Position numbers and translations under genes: made by a program. Below the pieces are notes generated by a model. The model searched no databases. It saw only the letters and a list, made by a program, of their open reading frames with translations, and was not told where the DNA came from. Shown in pieces: positions 1-6,127 of a stretch of DNA of 7,479 bases. This stretch comes from CAMQRS01 sp964370645. GTDB lineage: Bacteria; Bacillota_I; Bacilli_A; Erysipelotrichales; Erysipelotrichaceae. The DNA is taken from NCBI GenBank assembly GCA_964370645.1, contig CAYJJS010000049.1:1-7479 (forward strand). Reading direction: 5' to 3'. Positions within the stretch are counted from its first letter, which is position 1, and every line of letters begins with the position of its first letter.

Positions 1-2204
1 CAGCTATTCAAAACCACACAATTTATGAAACCATCAAAACCAAATACCCGATTGAACAGATGGATGATTTGCAAGAGAGAATCACTTTCTATGATCAGGT
101 AATTGAAATTGAAAAGATTATTTTGAGCGAAGAGGAACAAGTAGCTACCTATGATGATTCCTTTATGCAGACTTATCAAAGTTATATCGAAAGTGAGGAA
201 TATGAAAACTTTCAAGTATACAACCAAGTATCAAGAGAAGTATATTCCTATTACGATTCTATTGTAAACTATGAAACAATTCGTCAAGATATAGTAGATA
301 AAAGCATGCAGTATCAACACGGTTTTTTATCTAGTACTTTGTCTAATGAAAAGCTACAAACCTTACAGATGGAACAACAACTATATACCCATCTTGCGAA
401 TACACATCCTTATGAAGTGAATTATATAAGTATAGAATTATTTATGAATGATATTTCATCGGCACTTATTTTTGTATTCATCACAATTTTCTTATGCTTG
501 AATGTATTTTATGTGGATGAACATAGTGAAGCACATCATCTAATCCACATCACAAAAAAAGGTGGTGCACCAACATTAGCTGCAAAAATGATATGCGTAA
601 TTTCCATATCTTGTGTTTTACAAATAATATGTAGTCTTTCTACCTTATACATGTATCAAGCTATGTATGGCATGGTCGATGTATTTGCACCAATACAAAG
701 CATACCTAGCCTACATACTGCTCCCTATACATTATCCATTTTCCAAGCAATTGCATTAAGTATTGCGATACGTTGTATCGCAATGATTACAACTAGCATT
801 TTCTTCATTGGGCTGGTGAAATTATGCAAATCGAAAGCGATCGCATTAACAATTTTTGTCTGTATCGCAATGATTCAAATATTACTATACTTAAACATTC
901 AGCCACTAGATAGTCTTAATATATTTAAATATATTAATATGTTTACACTATTTATGGCGACTCCATATATAGGTATATATAAAGGTTTTACTATTTTTAC
1001 ATATTTACCTATTTGGTGGATTTTAAGTATATTCATAGGGTGCATTCTAGTCCTTTCATTGTTTGTAAGTTTCTATTTTTCTTCGAAAACATATGCACTA
1101 AAAAAATGTAACTTGCGTGTGTCCTTCGCTTTCCTATATAAACACACATGTTTACTATTTCATGAAATCTTACGTACTTGGATAAGTAAGCGTCTATTAC
1201 TCATTGTTTCCATATTGTTTTGTATACAAGTTTATTTTGTGTCTTCTTCACAGTTAAGTCCAACCACACACGCATATGAACAGCAAATAAGCGAAGTGTA
1301 TGATTTGTATGGTGGTAAGATGAACGAAGAAAAAATACAAACCTTACAACAAACACATACTCTTTACACACAAAGTAATGATGATTTTGAAACTCTTCAA
1401 AATCAATATGCTCGTAAAGAAATTTCTTATGAAGAGTACTTGAAAGGATTTGATGAATACCACCAAGATGCTGCACAACGTGCATTGTTTCAACAAGTAT
1501 ATACAAAGTATAATGGACAAGAGTATTTCGTATATCCTAAAGGATATCAGGCAATCTTCTCAATCAATACAAATACAAGAGAAATGCGAAGTGCACTATT
1601 TCTAATGATTTGTATGATTCTATTATTTTTCGGCGTATACAGTAGTGATTACAAAGACCATCAAAATCATCTATATATACTAACTACAAAAGGGACTACA
1701 AAACGTCTTATTAAAAATATTCAAATTGTATGTATTAGTGCCATCTTGATTACATTTTTATATAGTGGGTTGGAACTTCTATTTTTTAAAGCAAACTACC
1801 CTATGCATACATTTGACGCACCATTTGCTTCCATTCTACCAATGGATAGCAACATTCAACTAAGTGCCCCACTATCAAACAATATGCCTATCTACGCATA
1901 TTATATATGTTTGTTGTTGGTTCGTTTATTTGGCGTGATTTCATTAGGGATATGTACATTATTTATATCACATATAAATAAGAAAAGTATTTATGCACTC
2001 TTACTTTGTATTTTACTATTTCTGTTTCCATTCTTATTGTTTAACTTTAATGTACAGGAAATTAGCTATGTATCCATCTTTGATCTTATTATGGGAAACC
2101 AATTTTTATTACATTCGTTTTCTATTGTGAAAATAGGTGTTCTATTAGGGATCGATATTGCACTACTCATCTATTTATTTAAAAAGAATAAGCAATACAT
2201 ATAA
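1..2204 (+). CDS. ABC-2-like transporter permease, large two-half membrane protein, 5'-partial
   Basis: The frame is open back to base 3, 19 codons upstream of the ATG at 60. That ATG has no ribosome binding site, so it is internal and the true start lies before the window. Residue numbers here count that Met as 1. The visible protein has two similar halves. Each carries a hydrophilic, Glu/Gln/Tyr-rich, probably extracellular helical domain (window start to about 130; about 396-508) followed by a membrane block. Likely helices lie near 134-151, 175-197, 222-250, 257-281, 317-340, 378-395, 511-527, 551-577, 611-637, 642-664 and 688-706. After the first helix of each block comes a similar cytoplasmic segment (D153...HHL...ITKKGG and D530...HLY...TTKGTT), as in ABC-2/FtsX-like exporter permeases. 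No ATPase motifs are present; the partner ATPase is probably encoded upstream. Probably only a first helix and a short N-terminus are missing. The substrate is unknown. The fold class is fairly secure, the ABC assignment less so. Confidence 0.72.
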   Translation, partial: AIQNHTIYETIKTKYPIEQMDDLQERITFYDQVIEIEKIILSEEEQVATYDDSFMQTYQSYIESEEYENFQVYNQVSREVYSYYDSIVNYETIRQDIVDKSMQYQHGFLSSTLSNEKLQTLQMEQQLYTHLANTHPYEVNYISIELFMNDISSALIFVFITIFLCLNVFYVDEHSEAHHLIHITKKGGAPTLAAKMICVISISCVLQIICSLSTLYMYQAMYGMVDVFAPIQSIPSLHTAPYTLSIFQAIALSIAIRCIAMITTSIFFIGLVKLCKSKAIALTIFVCIAMIQILLYLNIQPLDSLNIFKYINMFTLFMATPYIGIYKGFTIFTYLPIWWILSIFIGCILVLSLFVSFYFSSKTYALKKCNLRVSFAFLYKHTCLLFHEILRTWISKRLLLIVSILFCIQVYFVSSSQLSPTTHAYEQQISEVYDLYGGKMNEEKIQTLQQTHTLYTQSNDDFETLQNQYARKEISYEEYLKGFDEYHQDAAQRALFQQVYTKYNGQEYFVYPKGYQAIFSINTNTREMRSALFLMICMILLFFGVYSSDYKDHQNHLYILTTKGTTKRLIKNIQIVCISAILITFLYSGLELLFFKANYPMHTFDAPFASILPMDSNIQLSAPLSNNMPIYAYYICLLLVRLFGVISLGICTLFISHINKKSIYALLLCILLFLFPFLLFNFNVQEISYVSIFDLIMGNQFLLHSFSIVKIGVLLGIDIALLIYLFKKNKQYI

Positions 2205-2236
2205 AAAGCAAGGTTTTAAGCTTCCTTGCTTTTTTT
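2203..2236. terminator. Bidirectional intrinsic terminator between permease and acetyltransferase genes
   Basis: The 11-base arms AAAAAGCAAGG (2203-2213) and CCTTGCTTTTT (2224-2234) are perfectly complementary around a 10-base loop. The + strand transcript has a seven-T run at 2230-2236. The - strand transcript ends in a five-T run (complement of 2203-2207). The last bases of the permease stop codon fall at the left arm. The acetyltransferase stop codon (2216-2218) lies in the loop, and its last codons form the right arm. One hairpin therefore serves both convergent genes. Confidence 0.85.
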
Positions 2237-2764
2237 CCATTCTTCACGTAATACTCCATAACTTATTGAATCATAATACTCCCCATTCACAATCCTAGCT
2301 TTACGATATCTTGCTTCACATTGCATCCCTATTTTTTCAGACACACACATCATACCTGTATTAGCTGAAAAAGTCGTAAGTCCTAAACGAACAAGATCGG
2401 CTTTCTCATTAAATAGGTAATCCACCCACTTTGTTAGGGCGATAGTTGCAATTCCCTTACCCCATTGCATTTCATCAAAAATGACAATACCAACTTCCAT
2501 CCAATTCGTTTCAATGGATTTCCAATACCAACTAACCTCACCAAGTAAGGTATTTGTATGTATATCTACGATCATCTTTTTATTTGGTAGCTGCTTGTGT
2601 TCTCGCAATAATTCACGCATACTTTCTATGCGTTGCCTTAATTCTTGTTCACTCTCTTTTGGATAATATGGACCATTCAAAGTATGCCATATTCTCGATG
2701 GCTTATTCAGATCAAAATAGTTATCTAAGTGTTCATCACATAAATTTTGTAGTTGTATTTGCAT
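2216..2764 (-). CDS. GNAT family N-acetyltransferase (RimJ/RimL-like)
   Basis: A 182-residue protein, the normal length for an Acetyltransf_3 (RimJ/RimL-type) GNAT enzyme, which moves an acetyl group from acetyl-CoA to an amine. The acetyl-CoA pyrophosphate loop (motif A) is Q100-W-G-K-G-I-A-T107, preceded by the typical strand and turn 'EVGIVIFDEM' (90-99). Motif B follows with N135...E143-K-I-G-M147, and the C-terminal strand has the common 'YYDSISYGVLREEW' pattern (163-176). The acceptor cannot be read: ribosomal-protein N-terminus, antibiotic or small molecule are all possible. The ATG at 2764 is preceded by AAGGGGG (2771-2777) with about six bases of spacing. The gene is divergent from the LytTR gene and convergent with the permease. 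I see only weak promoter matches upstream (TATGAT and TATAAA boxes without a good -35). Confidence 0.85.
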   Translation of the reverse strand: MQIQLQNLCDEHLDNYFDLNKPSRIWHTLNGPYYPKESEQELRQRIESMRELLREHKQLPNKKMIVDIHTNTLLGEVSWYWKSIETNWMEVGIVIFDEMQWGKGIATIALTKWVDYLFNEKADLVRLGLTTFSANTGMMCVSEKIGMQCEARYRKARIVNGEYYDSISYGVLREEWKKSKEA

Positions 2765-2826
2765 TATAATCCCCCTTCAATGTCAATGATATCATAATTT
2801 ATACCGCTTAGACAGTATATAAGACC

Positions 2827-2844
2827 ACAGAAACAGAAACAGAA
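2827..2844 (+). repeat. Three tandem ACAGAA hexamers upstream of the LytTR promoter
   Basis: ACAGAA occurs three times without a gap (2827-2832, 2833-2838, 2839-2844). It ends against the expected -35 position of the LytTR gene's TATAAT box. A further ACAG lies at 2812, inside ACAGTATAT, and is spaced exactly 21 bases from the ACAG at 2833. LytTR regulators typically bind two short direct repeats about two helical turns apart, so this is a candidate regulator-binding region. Chance repetition in purine-rich DNA is possible. Confidence 0.45.
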
Positions 2845-2871
2845 GAAATCTATTACTATTTACTTTATAAT
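2843..2871 (+). promoter_or_regulatory. Probable sigma-A promoter of the LytTR-DUF3021 pair with a poor -35
   Basis: A perfect TATAAT -10 box sits at 2866-2871, so transcription should begin near 2878 and leave a leader of only about 16 bases before the ATG at 2894. At 17-base spacing the -35 window (2843-2848, AAGAAA) bears no resemblance to TTGACA, and shifting by one base does not help. A good -10 with no -35 is typical of activator-dependent promoters. This fits autoactivation by the LytTR protein, but that is inference. Confidence 0.6.
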
Positions 2872-2893
2872 AAAGTCATAGAAAGGAGTACTT

Positions 2894-3337
2894 ATGAAAA
2901 TTACATTAGAAGATCAAAACAGTGAACAATTAGAAATTATCATACGCGGTAACTTAAGCGATGAACGTGTCCAAACCATTATTACACTATTGAAAGAAAA
3001 TGCATTGAACACAAAGTTAATTGTATTTGACGCACAAAAAGAAATCATACTGTCCATTAAAGATATTTTATACTTTGAAGTCACACAGCGTAAAACATAC
3101 GTCTATACTAGTAAACATGAGTATACAACAAAATATACATTATCCCAAATACAGACAATATTCAAACAGCAAGGAGTATGTCAAATTGGTAAAAGTATAT
3201 TGGTGAACATTCACCATGTACAATCGCTGGAAGCAGAATTTAGTGGGAACTATATCGTAACACTAGACAATCATACTAAACTTATGGTTTCTAGATTTTA
3301 TATGAAACATTTTAGAAAAGTAATTATGGAGGGATAA
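2894..3337 (+). CDS. Stand-alone LytTR DNA-binding transcriptional regulator
   Basis: A 147-residue protein with a C-terminal LytTR DNA-binding domain at about 48-145. The hallmark stretch IGKSILVNIHHVQSL (98-112) and the later L130-M-V-S-R-F-Y136 match the family's conserved strands and the 'vSR' segment that contacts DNA. The N-terminal 45 residues are too short for a receiver domain and carry no phospho-acceptor Asp pattern, so it is not a classical two-component response regulator. The GAAAGGAG ribosome site (2881-2888) fixes the start. Its stop is three bases before the DUF3021 gene, whose ribosome site lies inside its last codons, so the two are translationally coupled. Stand-alone LytTR proteins paired with a membrane protein are the HdrR/BrsR type of LytTR regulatory system, where the membrane protein inhibits the regulator. 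The assignment of this pair to that class rests on gene order and domain types. Confidence 0.88.
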   Translation: MKITLEDQNSEQLEIIIRGNLSDERVQTIITLLKENALNTKLIVFDAQKEIILSIKDILYFEVTQRKTYVYTSKHEYTTKYTLSQIQTIFKQQGVCQIGKSILVNIHHVQSLEAEFSGNYIVTLDNHTKLMVSRFYMKHFRKVIMEG

Positions 3338-3340
3338 AAG

Positions 3341-3724
3341 ATGAAACTACTACAATATATGATTACTGGCTTGGCAATCGGTTTTGTTATCACTACGGCC
3401 TGCTTTATTTATGCAATCGGTTTAAATGAATTTAGCATACAACTACTTGCATGGCTCGTTGCTTCACTTGTGTATGGAGCTGCTAGTTATATCTTCTCAT
3501 GTGAGTCTATTGGAACACTGCCGAGCAGTTGTATACATTTTTGTATTTGCTTGAGCATCACCCTTTTCAATGTATATATGCTATATCGTCCGTACACAAT
3601 CATCGTTTTAACACAATTCATATGCATTTACGTGTTGATCTATATTGTGTTTTATTGCATAGAGCGTAAAAAGGTAAAACAATTGAATCGTAAATTACAA
3701 AAAAAATATGAGACAACCAATTAG
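3341..3724 (+). CDS. DUF3021 family four-helix membrane protein, likely inhibitor/sensor of the LytTR regulator
   Basis: A 127-residue protein with four predicted membrane helices (about 5-27, 33-53, 63-83 and 86-106) and a basic cytoplasmic tail (108-122, rich in Lys/Arg). This is the size and layout of DUF3021 proteins, which are commonly encoded directly after LytTR regulators. The segment from G58 to F67 (ending LPSSCIHF) fits the family's conserved region with a His at the start of helix 3. In HdrRM/BrsRM systems the membrane partner keeps the LytTR protein inactive until a signal is sensed; the same role is inferred here. Its ribosome site GGAGGG (3328-3333) lies inside the end of the LytTR gene, giving coupled synthesis. 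It has seven cysteines, four of them in or next to helices 2-3 (C54, C64, C68, C70). The signal sensed is unknown. Confidence 0.8.
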   Translation: MKLLQYMITGLAIGFVITTACFIYAIGLNEFSIQLLAWLVASLVYGAASYIFSCESIGTLPSSCIHFCICLSITLFNVYMLYRPYTIIVLTQFICIYVLIYIVFYCIERKKVKQLNRKLQKKYETTN

Positions 3725-3741
3725 GTTCTCTCATATTTTTT
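3701..3741. terminator. Bidirectional intrinsic terminator between DUF3021 and pcp
   Basis: An 18-base stem pairs 3701-3718 with 3724-3741 around the loop AATTA, with one C-C mismatch (3714/3728). The arms run from A-rich through ATATGAGA to AACC on the left, with the complement on the right. The right arm ends in six Ts (3736-3741) for + transcripts. The left arm's A run (3701-3706) gives six Us in - transcripts. The DUF3021 stop (3722-3724) and the pcp stop (3740-3742) both lie in the hairpin. Confidence 0.85.
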
Positions 3742-4381
3742 AATGGGTTGCCCCACCTTCAATTTTTAAATCTACATCATTTGTGACAATCGCCTCAATA
3801 GCTGCAATCAAACCTTGTGTAATCATTTCTAATGACATACTTGGCATATTTCTTTTATCCACAACTTGTTGTGGTAAAAATGGAATATGAATGAATCCAC
3901 TTTTTTTATTTGAAAATTCCGTTTCCATCATGTGACGTACTCCATATGTGACATGATTACAAACAAAGGTACCAGCTGTATTCGATATGGATGCTGGTAT
4001 GCCATACGATTGTATTTGTTGTACCATCGCCTTAATTGGCAAATTCACAAAGTAGGCTGCTGGGCCTTGTGCAAAAATAGGTTCATCAATAATTTGATTA
4101 CCCTCATTGTCAGGTATTCTACAATCGTCAATATTAATTCCAATTCTTTCTACTGTAATATCACTTCTACCACCTGCTTGTCCAATCGACAATACCACAT
4201 CGGGATTATGTAGTACAATTGCTTCACGAATCACTTGTAATGATTTATGACAAACAGTGGGTATTTCCAATTTAATGATTTTCGCTCCAGCTATCGTATC
4301 GGGTAAACATTTTACCGACTCAATGGCTGGGTTGATACGTTCTCCACCAAATGGATCAAAACCCGTTACGACTATTTTCAT
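3740..4381 (-). CDS. pcp: Pyrrolidone-carboxylate peptidase (pyroglutamyl-peptidase I, family C15)
   Basis: A cytosolic cysteine peptidase that removes N-terminal pyroglutamate (5-oxoproline) from peptides. At 213 residues it is the usual full length. It opens with the family signature VTGFDPFGG (5-13). The catalytic triad is intact: E78 in the Q68-A-G-G-R...E-R-I-G-I-N segment, C141 in the active-site stretch SNTAGTFVCNH (133-143), and H165 in FIHIPFLP. The spacing (63 and 24 residues) equals that of the well-studied Bacillus enzyme (E81, C144, H168). It is the last gene of a - strand operon. The DUF979 stop lies nine bases upstream, and the ribosome site GGAGAG (4385-4390) falls in that gap. 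It ends in the terminator shared with the DUF3021 gene. No 5-oxoprolinase gene is present in the window to use the released pyroglutamate. Confidence 0.96.
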   Translation of the reverse strand: MKIVVTGFDPFGGERINPAIESVKCLPDTIAGAKIIKLEIPTVCHKSLQVIREAIVLHNPDVVLSIGQAGGRSDITVERIGINIDDCRIPDNEGNQIIDEPIFAQGPAAYFVNLPIKAMVQQIQSYGIPASISNTAGTFVCNHVTYGVRHMMETEFSNKKSGFIHIPFLPQQVVDKRNMPSMSLEMITQGLIAAIEAIVTNDVDLKIEGGATH

Positions 4382-4390
4382 TTACTCTCC

Positions 4391-5347
4391 TTAAAATGCC
4401 AATACTAGCATTAATACAATGTGGATTGCTAAAACAAGTATTGCCATTGGCAATTGTGTTTTAATGACTGTCCACTTATTACGTGTTTCTAACACGGCTG
4501 CTGGGACAACATTGAAGTTTGCTGCCATTGGTGTAAGTAAAGTACCACAAAATCCTGCCGTTAAACCTAGTGCACCAACAACTGCTGGATCTCCTCCTTG
4601 CATAATTACAAAAGGAACTCCAATCCCAGCTGTAATTACGGAAAAAGCAGCAAATCCATTCCCCATAATCATGGTGAATAAAGCCATCCCTACACAATAT
4701 ATTACCACACCAATAAGGATATTTCCATCAGGTACAATCGTAGAAATAATTTCCGAAATTACATTCCCCACACCAGCTTGAGAAAACAAGGTTCCTAAAG
4801 CTCCTAATAATTGTGGAAGTAAACTTGTTGCTCCAACACTCATTAACAGTTTACTTGAATCTGCTCTTGTTTCTGAAACTTTTGGTTTACATAAAACAAC
4901 TGCCACAAGTAAAGCGATTAAACAAGCAACTCCAACCATTACAGCTCCATCCAGTGCACGAGTAATCTCTACACCATCTTCACTAATTGTATACTTCACA
5001 AAGGATAATAAGAAGGCTAATAATCCAATTAATACGGCAGGAATGAAAATAAAACTACCGATTTTTTTGTTATTTTCGCTACGCTCTTTTTCACTTACTT
5101 CATTAAATTTACCCATTTGCACTTGTTTCGTAATGGTTAATGTACCCATAACTAACAATAATGCACCAATAACACTTGATGGTATATGTTTACCACCAAT
5201 ATAAATGACACCTAAAATTGCCCAAAACAAAAATGTACCAATTTTTGCTTTATCATTTTTAAGTGCACGAATTGCACAATCTAAACTTACCAAACCACAC
5301 AGAGTATAAATTATTTCAGGTGCGATATAAGTTAAAAAATCACCCAT
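4391..5347 (-). CDS. DUF979 family membrane protein, probable transporter subunit of the pcp operon
   Basis: A 318-residue polytopic membrane protein with about nine or ten helices (near 8-25, 37-51, 55-72, 97-118, 131-152, 170-190, 207-227, 230-250, 255-275 and 297-317). A charged cytoplasmic loop lies at about 75-96. The strongest conserved-looking region is helical-hairpin-like. It holds M228-G-N-G-F-A-A-F in front of a Pro-interrupted helix, then G265-F-C-G-T and L271-T-P-M-A-A-N-F-N-V-V-P. Such broken, Gly/Pro/Asn-rich hairpins occur in ion-coupled carboxylate transporters of the DcuC/GntP (IT superfamily) kind. DUF979 is known to be encoded beside DUF969 and pcp in many Bacillota. A role in moving pyroglutamate or pyroglutamyl peptides is inference from context. 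Its ATG overlaps the DUF969 stop by one base (TAATG). Its ribosome site AAGGAGGT (5356-5363) lies inside the DUF969 gene, so the two subunits are translationally coupled. Confidence 0.88.
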   Translation of the reverse strand: MGDFLTYIAPEIIYTLCGLVSLDCAIRALKNDKAKIGTFLFWAILGVIYIGGKHIPSSVIGALLLVMGTLTITKQVQMGKFNEVSEKERSENNKKIGSFIFIPAVLIGLLAFLLSFVKYTISEDGVEITRALDGAVMVGVACLIALLVAVVLCKPKVSETRADSSKLLMSVGATSLLPQLLGALGTLFSQAGVGNVISEIISTIVPDGNILIGVVIYCVGMALFTMIMGNGFAAFSVITAGIGVPFVIMQGGDPAVVGALGLTAGFCGTLLTPMAANFNVVPAAVLETRNKWTVIKTQLPMAILVLAIHIVLMLVLAF

Positions 5348-6018
5348 TATTTTTTACCTCCTTTGATTTTTAAATCCAACATAAATACTTGGACCATTGT
5401 TAATAGTACAACAATTACTGCAACTGGTATAGCAGCAGTTGCAATCGATTGTAAGCTCACTTCATAACCAAGTGTAGCTAATGTACCTTGAATTAAAACG
5501 ACTCCACTAGCTGCTGGAAAACAGTTTTGTGCGAAGAAATTTCCAAAGTTTTCTACTGCAGCACTATTTCCACGTACTGCTTCATCTTCTGCATCACTTA
5601 GTTCTGCATGTTTACTAGCTTGTCCAGCCCCCTGCGCCATTGGTAAAATTAATGGACGTACAAATTGAACATGCCCACCAATACGCACATTAAAAGCAGC
5701 TGCAAGTGAACGAATTACCATGTAAATAGATAATACCTTTCCAGCTGATGCATTTTTAATATTTCCAATTAAAACAGCAGCTCTCTCTTTTAAACCGTAT
5801 CTTTCGATAATTGCAATTACCGGAAACATAATTAAGAAAATCGACATTAATCGATTATTTACAAACGATTCACCTAAAATGCTTAGAATTTCGATAAAAT
5901 CAATGCCTGCAACTAAACCCGTTACAATTCCAGATATTAATACAACTGCCAAAACATCGATTTTAAGAATAAAACCAACAACAATAATAAATACCCCAAT
6001 AAGTGTAATATATTCCAT
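5347..6018 (-). CDS. DUF969 family membrane protein, probable transporter subunit of the pcp operon
   Basis: A 223-residue membrane protein and first gene of the operon, preceded by a strong AGGAGGAG site (6022-6029). Helices are likely near 3-17, 22-38, 56-72, 93-110, 163-180 and 192-214. Between the fourth and fifth lies a long conserved-looking stretch: G114-G-H-V-Q-F-V-R-P-L, then P126-M-A-Q-G-A-G, an acidic loop (SDAEDEA), and R149-G-N-S-A-A-V-E-N-F-G-N-F-F-A-Q-N-C-F-P. The N/G/P-rich second part resembles the re-entrant hairpins that bind substrate and ions in carboxylate transporters. The protein always seems to travel with DUF979; the one-base gene overlap suggests a fixed 1:1 complex. 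The family assignment is firm, while the transport role and any pyroglutamate substrate are inferred from the operon with pcp. Confidence 0.88.
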   Translation of the reverse strand: MEYITLIGVFIIVVGFILKIDVLAVVLISGIVTGLVAGIDFIEILSILGESFVNNRLMSIFLIMFPVIAIIERYGLKERAAVLIGNIKNASAGKVLSIYMVIRSLAAAFNVRIGGHVQFVRPLILPMAQGAGQASKHAELSDAEDEAVRGNSAAVENFGNFFAQNCFPAASGVVLIQGTLATLGYEVSLQSIATAAIPVAVIVVLLTMVQVFMLDLKIKGGKK

Positions 6019-6037
6019 ATTCTCCTCCTAAATTAAT

Positions 6038-6056
6038 TAGTTTGAATTTCAAACTA
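6038..6056. promoter_or_regulatory. 19-base perfect palindrome, candidate operator of the DUF969-DUF979-pcp operon
   Basis: TAGTTTGAATTTCAAACTA reads as a perfect inverted repeat with 9-base arms (6038-6046 and 6048-6056) around a single centre base. On the - strand it occupies roughly +2 to +20 relative to the predicted start point, between the -10 box and the ribosome site. A repressor bound there would block initiation or early elongation. The core TTTGA-N3-TCAAA resembles the operator layout of MarR-family regulators such as FabT (from memory). No T-run follows it, so it is not a terminator. Confidence 0.6.
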
Positions 6057-6064
6057 TCTTGAAT

Positions 6065-6093
6065 ATCATAAGGGGATAGAGTGATTATGTCAA
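6065..6093 (-). promoter_or_regulatory. Sigma-A promoter of the DUF969-DUF979-pcp operon
   Basis: On the - strand a perfect TTGACA (6088-6093) is followed, after exactly 17 bases, by TATGAT (6065-6070), one mismatch from consensus. Transcription should start near 6058, leaving a leader of about 40 bases that includes the 19-base palindrome and the AGGAGGAG site. The sequence upstream of the -35 is A/T rich and could help as an UP element. Such a strong core promoter suggests control by repression. Confidence 0.88.
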
Positions 6094-6127
6094 CCTAATA
6101 AAACATATAATAGCAAATTTATATACA

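Noticed and set aside
60..62. ATG that could be taken as the start of the permease gene
   Set aside because: No ribosome site precedes it, and the frame stays open with protein-like codons back to base 3, so it is an internal Met.
1201..1506. Open frame of about 100 codons on the - strand inside the permease gene
   Set aside because: It has no ribosome site and no recognisable domain; it is antisense to a convincing membrane-protein frame.
2481..2769. Two + strand open frames opposite the acetyltransferase
   Set aside because: Both are antisense to conserved GNAT motifs, lack ribosome sites and show no protein features of their own.
2827..2844. Tandem ACAGAA hexamers as a phase-variable microsatellite or CRISPR remnant
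   Set aside because: Three 6-base copies are too few for a typical slippage tract and have no spacer structure; a regulatory reading fits the position better.
3932..4781. Several open frames opposite to, or in another frame of, pcp and DUF979
   Set aside because: They are low-complexity mirror frames of conserved genes; the - strand frames carry the Pcp catalytic triad and the DUF979 membrane pattern.
6038..6056. Palindrome as a transcription terminator or riboswitch in the operon leader
   Set aside because: No U-tract follows it, the stem would have almost no loop, and the leader of about 40 bases is too short for a known riboswitch.
6106..6111. TATAAT on the + strand between the surface-protein gene and the pcp-operon promoter
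   Set aside because: There is no acceptable -35 at 16 to 18 bases, and no + strand gene follows; it is expected by chance in AT-rich DNA.
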